DNA of 7,119 bases, from contig SMVY01000009.1 of the NCBI GenBank assembly GCA_004357415.1, positions 1 through 7,119 of the forward strand, in the 5' to 3' direction. The stretch is from Gemmatimonadota bacterium (GTDB lineage Bacteria > Gemmatimonadota > Gemmatimonadetes > Gemmatimonadales > GWC2-71-9). Numbering within the stretch: position 1 is the stretch's first letter; every line of letters starts with the position of its first letter. The translations under genes and the position numbers were made by a program. Of the stretch, positions 1-5,859 are shown one piece after another. Under the pieces are notes generated by a model that saw only the letters and a program-made list of their open reading frames with translations, was not told the origin of the DNA and did no database searches.

Positions 1-2414
1 GGCAAGTCCGGCGTGTCCGGGCCCGGCACGTCGTCGACATCGCGGTTGAGGAAACGGCTGATATCCGCTTCCAGCAATCCGAAGTGTGCTTGATCGTCCG
101 GGTTTCTGGTGGCCCGGCGTTCGCTGGCCAGTTCCTGGAGGAGCTCGAGTTTCTGCACCACGATCGCCCGCACCTGGGGCATGCCAGCCTCGGCACTCAG
201 CCGCATCAATTCCTCGGCGACCACCCGTTCCACGGCGCGTTCAAGTGCCGCGTGATACCCGTCCCCGGCCCGGCGGGCCGGGAACGAGTGGCGCAGGATC
301 GAATCCACCACGGCCCCGAAACCCGGCAGCGCGGAGTGGAGGGCGTGCTGTTCTACGACACGGGCTGCGCGGTTGGGTTGTAGCAGCGCCCGCACGGTGT
401 GGCGTGACGCTGCCGCAGCAGGAGCGACGGCATCGAAGGTGACGCCGGTATAGCGGCGGAACAACTCGCGGTGAGATGGGTAGGTATAGGGCCTGGGCGG
501 GATCGACTCTAGGGCGCTGGCGGGGAGTGCCAGGGCATCGGGTGTGATCGTGGCCAGCAGCGCGCGCACGGCCCGCCACTGCTCGGCGGCCGGCACGGCG
601 GTCACCGGTGGCACGCCGTCCCCCCTCACGGAATAGACGTAGCGGCTCCCGCCGATGAGTTTCGCGGCGGCGTCCACCTGGAACCGGTGATGGAGGTAGA
701 GCGGAACCAGAACCTCTTCCAGCGTGGCCCACGGCGCGCCGGTCCGAATGGCGGCGGCGCCGAACCGGTCGAGCGCCAGACGGCGGACGGCCATGACCCG
801 CTCGAGTTCCTGTGCGGCGTCGGTTCCGTTGTCCCACAGATTGCCGCCAGGATGGGCCGCGCCCATGGGCCTGGCGTCCTGATCGGTGATGAACTCCAGG
901 CCGTTGCGGCGGGCGCTGTCGATCACCGCCTGGAGCGCGGCCACCTCGTCGATATCGTGGGGAAAATCCTGATAGCCGTAGGCGATGGCGGCGAGGTCCC
1001 AGGCGCCAAGCCCGACGTCGTAGGCGTCACTCAGGTCGAGTGTGCCGTCAGGGGCGATCGTCACCAACGGATGGGGATAGTCCATGACAGAGGCGCGATC
1101 AAGGGTCGAGGCTAGGAAGTTGTGGGCCAAGCCGAGGGTGTGCCCCACTTCGTGGGCCGCCAGTTGGCGCAATCGGGCGAGTGCCATTTCGATCAGTTCG
1201 GGTGCCGCTTCGTCACCGCTGACGAACGGCGACAGCAATCCCGTCGCCAGGAGGTAATCGTGGCGCACGCGGAGGGACCCGAGCGACACGTGTCCCTTGA
1301 TGATCTCCCCGGTACGGGGATCCCACACGGAGGACCCGTAGCTCCAGCCGCGCGTCGACCGATGAACCCACTGGATGACGTTGTAGCGCACGTCCATCGG
1401 GTCGGCCCCTTCGGGGAGCATTTCCACCCGGAAAGCATCCTGAAACCCGATGGCCTCGAACGCCTCGTTCCACCAGCGGGCGCCGTCGAGCAAGGCGGAG
1501 CGCACCGGCTCGGGCGTTCCCCGATCGAGGTAGTAGACGATGGGCTCTACCGCCGGGCTGACGTCCGCTGTGGGGTCCTGTTTGTGGAGCCGGTGGCGGG
1601 CGATGAGGCGTCGCCTCATCGGCTGGCCAATGGGCGCCGCATAGTCGAGATAGCTTACACCGAAGTAGCCCGCCCGGGGGTCGTTGGGGCGTGGTGTGTA
1701 GCCTGGTTCGGGGAGGGCGATGAACGAGTGCCGCTGCCGCACGGTGATCGCTTCCGCCATGGGCGTCACGCTCCGAACCTCCCGACCCGGTTCGGTCCCG
1801 GTGAAGGTGAGACTCACTTCAATCTCGCTGTTCCGGGGAAACGCGTTGGTCCGCGGCAGGTACACGGCGCTCCGGTCTCGGTCCAGTTCGAAGCGACCCT
1901 GCCCGTTGCGGTCGAGCGCACCGCTCACCCCGTGCGCATCCCGCAGGACGAAGTCGCTGGCGTCGATCAGGACCCGTCCGTCGGTTTCGGCAGCCACGGA
2001 AAACCCCCACAAGGTGCTGGTGGCGAACGCCTCCTCCACGGCCAGCCGTTCGTCCACATTGTCCGACTCAGCCCGAAAGGCATAGTTGGGCTGTACCAGG
2101 AAGACCCGGGGGCCGACCCGCTCGAATCGGACGATGCGTTCACCGCCCAACTGCCCGCGATCGAGGCCGATATCGTTCGACCCGACACCGGTGGTGAGGG
2201 ACACGACGTAGATCAGTTCCGCTCCCAGGGCCGGGACTTCTAGCCACACCTTTCCGGAGTCGGCATCCCAGTAGAGCGGCAGGAACCCGTCGAGCGCGGT
2301 CATTCCCCGGGTCTTGTCGGCAATCGAGGGGATGGAATCCTGACCGTGTGCCGTGCCGGCACCGGCTCCCAAGACTACCAGCACGAGGCCGAGGAACAGT
2401 GATGGGCGGGACAT
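1..2414 (-). CDS. Secreted zinc-dependent metalloprotease, DUF5117/DUF4953 metzincin family (3' end beyond window)
   Basis: I translated this frame by hand. It is open from an ATG at 2414 to the left edge with no stop, giving about 804 residues. Residues 1-24 form a signal peptide (Arg3, a Leu/Val core, likely cleavage after AHG before QDS), so the product is exported. Residues 38-90 (ending GSNDIGLDRGQLG) and the block to about 275 match the DUF5118/DUF5117 region. The zinc site HEVGHTLGLAH spans residues 421-431: His421, His425 and His431 as ligands and Glu422 as catalytic base. A Met-turn, SVMDYP with Met444, follows, as in metzincins. Further DUF4953 landmarks are DVRYNVIQWVHRSTRGWSYG (341-360), DPRTGEIIKGHVSLGS (365-380) and, later, NLWDNGTDA and VPLYLHHRFQVDAAAKLIGG. 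All active-site residues are intact. The family is usually about 800-900 residues, so only a short C-terminal piece should be missing. Substrate is unknown; the family is annotated as peptidase from the motif. It lies 73 bases after the kinase gene on the same strand. Confidence 0.95.
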   Translation of the reverse strand, partial: MSRPSLFLGLVLVVLGAGAGTAHGQDSIPSIADKTRGMTALDGFLPLYWDADSGKVWLEVPALGAELIYVVSLTTGVGSNDIGLDRGQLGGERIVRFERVGPRVFLVQPNYAFRAESDNVDERLAVEEAFATSTLWGFSVAAETDGRVLIDASDFVLRDAHGVSGALDRNGQGRFELDRDRSAVYLPRTNAFPRNSEIEVSLTFTGTEPGREVRSVTPMAEAITVRQRHSFIALPEPGYTPRPNDPRAGYFGVSYLDYAAPIGQPMRRRLIARHRLHKQDPTADVSPAVEPIVYYLDRGTPEPVRSALLDGARWWNEAFEAIGFQDAFRVEMLPEGADPMDVRYNVIQWVHRSTRGWSYGSSVWDPRTGEIIKGHVSLGSLRVRHDYLLATGLLSPFVSGDEAAPELIEMALARLRQLAAHEVGHTLGLAHNFLASTLDRASVMDYPHPLVTIAPDGTLDLSDAYDVGLGAWDLAAIAYGYQDFPHDIDEVAALQAVIDSARRNGLEFITDQDARPMGAAHPGGNLWDNGTDAAQELERVMAVRRLALDRFGAAAIRTGAPWATLEEVLVPLYLHHRFQVDAAAKLIGGSRYVYSVRGDGVPPVTAVPAAEQWRAVRALLATITPDALALPASALESIPPRPYTYPSHRELFRRYTGVTFDAVAPAAAASRHTVRALLQPNRAARVVEQHALHSALPGFGAVVDSILRHSFPARRAGDGYHAALERAVERVVAEELMRLSAEAGMPQVRAIVVQKLELLQELASERRATRNPDDQAHFGLLEADISRFLNRDVDDVPGPDTPDL
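1601..1621. repeat. Perfect 10-bp inverted repeat with a one-base centre inside the metalloprotease gene
   Basis: Left arm CGATGAGGCG (1601-1610), centre T (1611), right arm CGCCTCATCG (1612-1621). It lies within codons 265-272 of the protease, where it encodes the basic run MRRRLI, just before the predicted DUF4953 part. Such a tight dyad could bind a dimeric regulator or form a short hairpin in the mRNA. It could equally be a by-product of Arg codon choice, and no function is shown. Confidence 0.5.
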
Positions 2415-2487
2415 GCGGACGCTCCCTATGGTATGGCTGTGGCCGGTACCGCCCCGGGCGAAGACGGCACCAACCCGAGTGGTGAAA
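2415..2487 (-). other. Short intergenic gap between kinase and metalloprotease genes
   Basis: This is the only non-coding DNA in the window, 73 bases from the kinase TAA to the protease ATG. It holds the protease ribosome binding site and a possible hairpin (2445-2471, 7-bp stem with one G-U pair and a 13-base loop). No T-run follows the hairpin on the minus strand, so it is not a convincing intrinsic terminator. I see no well-spaced -35/-10 pair. Read-through from the kinase gene is therefore the simpler reading, though a promoter of an unfamiliar sigma factor cannot be excluded. Confidence 0.5.
2421..2427 (-). promoter_or_regulatory. Ribosome binding site of the metalloprotease gene
   Basis: Read on the minus strand this is AGGGAGC, ending 6 bases before the ATG at 2414. 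It is a good Shine-Dalgarno match at normal spacing. It supports the 2414 start, which also places the signal peptide directly at the N-terminus. Confidence 0.7.
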
Positions 2488-5400
2488 TTATCCCGACCGT
2501 GCCGATCCCGAGCGCGACCCGGTCTCTTCGGAAGGGAGCTGCCACTCGGGGGAGGTGGGGCGCCCAAGGGGAAGAGTAAAGCAAAACAGCGATCCGTTTC
2601 CCTCACCGTCGGATTCGACCCACACACGGCCACCGTGCACTTCGACGATGCGGTGGACCAGGGCGAGACCGATGCCGGTCCCTTCCTGATCGGGCTCGAG
2701 CTGATCGAATAGCCCGAAGATCTTTTCGTGATACGCGGGATTGATCCCCGTCCCATTGTCCCGGATGGAGATGACCCATTCCTGGTCCTGCTGCCTGGCA
2801 CCGATGTCCACCCTCGGGTCGTCCTGGTCACCCATGAATTTGATGCCGTTCTGAACCAGGTTCTGGAACACCTGTAATAGCCTTACCCTGTCGCCGTAAA
2901 CGACGGGCATGTCACGGTCGATGGTGATGGTGACACCGCGGTCAGCGGCTTGTCCCTCGAGGAGCGCGACGGCTTCCTCGACCACCTCACCCAAGTCGAC
3001 CACCGTGGGCGGATTGACCAGGCGACCGGCGCGCGACAGGTCGAGCAGCTCGTCCAGCAGCTGCTGCATGCGCCCCGCGGCGGTCCGTATCTGGTCGACG
3101 TCGCGCGACACGCCCTCGGGGTCGTTGTCCGCCAGGTCCCGTTCCAAGATCCCCAGGAATCCGGTGATGGTCACCAGCGGGCTCTTGAGGTCGTGAGACA
3201 CGGTATAGGTAAACCGCTCCAGCTCCGTGTTGCGAGCTTCCAGTTCGGGGATGAGCCGTTCGCGTTGTTCCTCGGCCCGCCTCCGCTTGAACATCTGATC
3301 GCTGAGCGACGCGTTGATCACCTCCAGTTCCAGGCTACGCTCGCGGATCCGCTTGGTGCGGTACTGGAATACCCGGACCACGGTCACCGAGAACATCAGC
3401 AGGGCGATGGTCCGGAACCACCAGGTGGACCACCATGCGGGATGGACGACGATCTCGATGGTGGCGCCCGTGTGATTCCACACGCCGTCGTTGTTGGATC
3501 CCCTGACCCAGAAGGTGTAGTGCCCGGGCGGCAACGCTGGATAGCTGGCGAAAGTACGGTTGCCGGCATCGATCCACTCGGGGTCTACGCCGAACAGCCG
3601 ATAGGTGTACCGGTTCTTCTCGGGCGTGGAGTAGTCGAGAGCGGCAAAATCGATGGCCACAAAATTACGGTCGTGGGGGAGGTCCACCCGGGCGGCCATC
3701 TGCAGGGGGCCCTCGAGCTTGATCTCCTCGGTAAACACCCGGAACGACGTCAGCACCACCGGCGGAATGAACGGGTTGGCCAGCACGGAATCGGGGACGA
3801 ACGACGCCAGCCCATTGATGCCGCCGAAGAAGATGCGGCCGTCGGGGCGGCGGGCGCTGGCGTTCGCCATGAAGCTGTGGCTCATGAGACCATCGGCAAT
3901 ACTGTAGTGGGTGAACGACTCCGTGGTGGGGTCGAACCGGGAGATCCCTTGGCTGGTACTGAGCCACAGCGCCCCGTGGCGGTCCTCGACCATGGCACTG
4001 ATGGCGTTGCTCGAAAGAGTGGCACCGACCGAATAGTGCGCGACCACCCCGCTGTCAGGATCGAGACGATTGAGGCCGCTGTCTTCGGTGCCGATCCACA
4101 GGGTGCCCGGGAACGCCAAGCTCTCCAGAATAGTGGTAATGATGGGCGCGCTCAGTCCCTGGTCCTGGCTCGGGTCGGCGGGGAAATGCCGGACCTGGCC
4201 GGTTCGGGGATCGAGGCGGTCGAGTCCGTGGAGGGTACCGACCCAGAGGAACCCGCCACCGTCGACCTCCAGGGCATTGATGTAGTCGCCCGCCAGGCTG
4301 TTGGGGTCGGCAGCGTCGTGACTGAACCGCTCGAAGTTGACGGCGGACTCATCACCATCGACGCGATAGAGCCCGTTGGTGGTGCCGACCCAGAGGGCGC
4401 CCTGGCGATCTCGCGCCAGCGCCTTCACATCGGGATCTTGCAGTGCCCCGTCGACTCCCGGTTGGGCGGCGAAATGTTGGAACCGCGTTCGGCCACCACG
4501 CCGATGCATGAGCACCAGTCCCGTACCGTAGGTCCCGATCCAGACGCTATCGGGCCCGGCGGGGAGAATGGCCCAGACCCGCTCGCCCCGGCGACCATCA
4601 GGCCCCAATTCAGGACTGAAGGTCCTGACGACACGACCGTCCTCGTCCAGCAGCGACAGTCCGCCGCCGTCGGTACCGATCCAGAGTGAATCGGCCTCCG
4701 CGTTGGCGATCGACCGTACCGTCGGATGCGGCAGGGTCGACGGGGCGAGCGGGTCGTGCCAATAGTTGACGAACTTGCGCGGCTTGAGATCGATGCGATC
4801 GACGCCACCGCCGACGGTGCCGAACCACAGCACCCCGGTGCGATCCTCAAAGATCACTTCGACGCGGTCGTTGCTCAGGGTTGCGCGATCCCGGATGTCA
4901 TGGCGGAAGTGGCGGAAGGACTCCGTTTCGGCATCGAACCGGTCCACGCCTTCATCGTAGGTACCGATCCACAACGTTCCCCGGGAGTCGACGAACACGT
5001 GGGCGATCTCGTCATCGGACAGGGTGGTGGGGTCTCGGGGATCGTGCCGGAACCGGCGGACCCGTCCGGTGGCTGGGTCGAACAGATTGAGCCCACCGCC
5101 CCGGGTGCCGACCCAGAGAGCACCGGAGGTGTCCCGCGCCAAACTACGGATCAGGTCGGAGCCGAGGGTCGTGCGGTCGCCGGGGTCGTGACGGAAATGT
5201 TTAAACGTCTCGGTCGATCGGTCGAGCACGGCGAGGCCGGCGTCGGTCGCGATCCACAGGCGTCCGTCATCGCTCTCGATGATGGCCTTCACGGCATCGC
5301 TACCCAGACTCCCGGGATCGTCGGGGTCGTGACGATAGCGGGTGAACCGCTCGGTCTCTCGGTGGAATCGATTCAGCCCCCGATCCGGCGTTCCCACCCA

Positions 5401-5859
5401 GATGTCTCCAAACCGGTCCTCGAACAGCGCCTCAGTGCGATCCTGACTGATGGACGTCGAGTCGGCCGGGTCAAAACGGAAATGGGTGAACGTGTCCGTG
5501 ATGGGATCGTAACGATTGAGTCCGCCACCCCAGGTACCGTACCACATGATGCCGTCGCGGTCCTGGATCAGCTTGCCGAAGTTCGAGGACGACAGCGAGT
5601 TGGGGTTGCCGTGTTCGTGCCGGAAGACCTTGAGGTTGATGCCATCGTAACGGTTGAGACCGTCTTCAGTGGCGATCCACATGAACCCCTGCCGGTCTTG
5701 CATGATGTCCCGGACGGCGCCGTGCGACAGTCCCTGCTCGACCGACACGTGCCGGAACGACTGCCGTTCCTGCGCCGGTGCCGGCCCTGGGAGGATGCCG
5801 CCCACCAGCAATCCACCACCCACCGCCAAGCGCAGTCCGGGGAAACCGAACCAAGTCAT
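2488..5859 (-). CDS. Membrane sensor histidine kinase with 14-repeat periplasmic propeller sensor (Reg_prop, Y_Y_Y, HisKA, HATPase_c)
   Basis: A complete 1123-residue protein, from ATG at 5859 to TAA at 2490-2488. Residues 1-29 are a signal peptide (likely cleavage APA before QERQ). Residues 46-690 hold 14 repeats of the two-component-regulator propeller type, core DxxGxLWIGTxxGGLxRFD, enough for two seven-bladed propellers. Residues about 731-800 are a Y_Y_Y domain (YTYRLFGVDPEW, LPPGHYTFWVRGSNNDGVW), followed by one membrane helix (about 812-833) and a basic, charged helical linker (834-885). The cytoplasmic kinase core has its H-box in VSHDLKSPL with phosphoacceptor His889. The N-box is QNGIKF with Asn1004, the G1 box DNGTGI from Asp1034, and the G2 box GTGIGL from Gly1060, so all catalytic motifs are intact. 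The C-terminus ends soon after the ATPase domain: unlike the Bacteroides hybrid systems it has no receiver or AraC-type domain, so it needs a separate response regulator. Such propellers sense periplasmic ligands, often oligosaccharides; the ligand here is unknown. It overlaps the upstream mltF-like gene by four bases. Confidence 0.96.
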   Translation of the reverse strand: MTWFGFPGLRLAVGGGLLVGGILPGPAPAQERQSFRHVSVEQGLSHGAVRDIMQDRQGFMWIATEDGLNRYDGINLKVFRHEHGNPNSLSSSNFGKLIQDRDGIMWYGTWGGGLNRYDPITDTFTHFRFDPADSTSISQDRTEALFEDRFGDIWVGTPDRGLNRFHRETERFTRYRHDPDDPGSLGSDAVKAIIESDDGRLWIATDAGLAVLDRSTETFKHFRHDPGDRTTLGSDLIRSLARDTSGALWVGTRGGGLNLFDPATGRVRRFRHDPRDPTTLSDDEIAHVFVDSRGTLWIGTYDEGVDRFDAETESFRHFRHDIRDRATLSNDRVEVIFEDRTGVLWFGTVGGGVDRIDLKPRKFVNYWHDPLAPSTLPHPTVRSIANAEADSLWIGTDGGGLSLLDEDGRVVRTFSPELGPDGRRGERVWAILPAGPDSVWIGTYGTGLVLMHRRGGRTRFQHFAAQPGVDGALQDPDVKALARDRQGALWVGTTNGLYRVDGDESAVNFERFSHDAADPNSLAGDYINALEVDGGGFLWVGTLHGLDRLDPRTGQVRHFPADPSQDQGLSAPIITTILESLAFPGTLWIGTEDSGLNRLDPDSGVVAHYSVGATLSSNAISAMVEDRHGALWLSTSQGISRFDPTTESFTHYSIADGLMSHSFMANASARRPDGRIFFGGINGLASFVPDSVLANPFIPPVVLTSFRVFTEEIKLEGPLQMAARVDLPHDRNFVAIDFAALDYSTPEKNRYTYRLFGVDPEWIDAGNRTFASYPALPPGHYTFWVRGSNNDGVWNHTGATIEIVVHPAWWSTWWFRTIALLMFSVTVVRVFQYRTKRIRERSLELEVINASLSDQMFKRRRAEEQRERLIPELEARNTELERFTYTVSHDLKSPLVTITGFLGILERDLADNDPEGVSRDVDQIRTAAGRMQQLLDELLDLSRAGRLVNPPTVVDLGEVVEEAVALLEGQAADRGVTITIDRDMPVVYGDRVRLLQVFQNLVQNGIKFMGDQDDPRVDIGARQQDQEWVISIRDNGTGINPAYHEKIFGLFDQLEPDQEGTGIGLALVHRIVEVHGGRVWVESDGEGNGSLFCFTLPLGRPTSPEWQLPSEETGSRSGSARSG
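3790..5724 (-). repeat. Fourteen tandem propeller-blade coding repeats, period about 144 bases
   Basis: Inside the kinase gene, the aromatic of the WIGT-like motif recurs at residues 61, 106, 154, 202, 249, 297, 345, 393, 440, 490, 539, 588, 632 and 677. Spacing is 44-50 residues. Blade 14 has Phe (IFFGGINGL) in place of Trp. The repetition is visible in the DNA: the plus strand shows variants of ggtgccgacccagag near 4236, 4380, 5105 and 4672. Blades 2 to 7 are joined by very similar linkers of the form FRHDPxDPxTL, less well kept in the later blades. Fourteen blades equals two seven-bladed propellers, the arrangement known for sensor domains of this class. Confidence 0.88.
5856..5859 (-). 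promoter_or_regulatory. ATGA stop/start overlap joining mltF-like and kinase genes
   Basis: On the minus strand the kinase ATG (5859-5857) shares bases with the mltF-like TGA (5858-5856). A terminating ribosome can restart directly on the kinase message. A modest Shine-Dalgarno, GGGGA, lies at 5874-5870, 10 bases before the ATG. The overlap fixes both the transglycosylase end and the kinase start, and implies one transcript with roughly matched expression. Confidence 0.85.

Noticed and set aside
241..837. Minus-strand 198-codon frame within the protease region
   Set aside because: It is in a different frame from the protease, is Arg/Pro/Gly-rich without domains, and overlaps conserved DUF4953 sequence such as VPLYLHHRFQV.
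852..870. Overlapping short palindromes (ATGGGC/GCCCAT hairpin and GCCCATGGGC)
   Set aside because: Six-base arms and a ten-base palindrome are expected several times by chance in 7 kb of GC-rich DNA, and the site is inside conserved protease coding sequence.
1122..2243. Plus-strand open frame of 373 codons opposite the metalloprotease
   Set aside because: The opposite strand encodes a full set of metzincin motifs in a frame with no stop; the plus-strand translation has no recognisable motif.
2445..2471. Hairpin between kinase and protease as a Rho-independent terminator
   Set aside because: The stem is only 7 bp with a 13-base loop and one G-U pair, and no T-run follows on the coding strand.
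2950..4689. Long plus-strand open frame (579 codons) opposite the kinase, and a second one at 4726-5916 (396 codons)
   Set aside because: Both lie wholly or mostly antisense to a kinase with intact domains. Their translations show no recognisable domain and mirror the repeat structure of the kinase blades; long antisense frames are expected in high-GC repeated coding DNA.
2488..5859. Kinase as a hybrid two-component system
   Set aside because: After the G2 box only about 60 residues remain, finishing the ATPase domain plus a short Ser/Gly/Arg tail, with no room for a receiver or helix-turn-helix domain.
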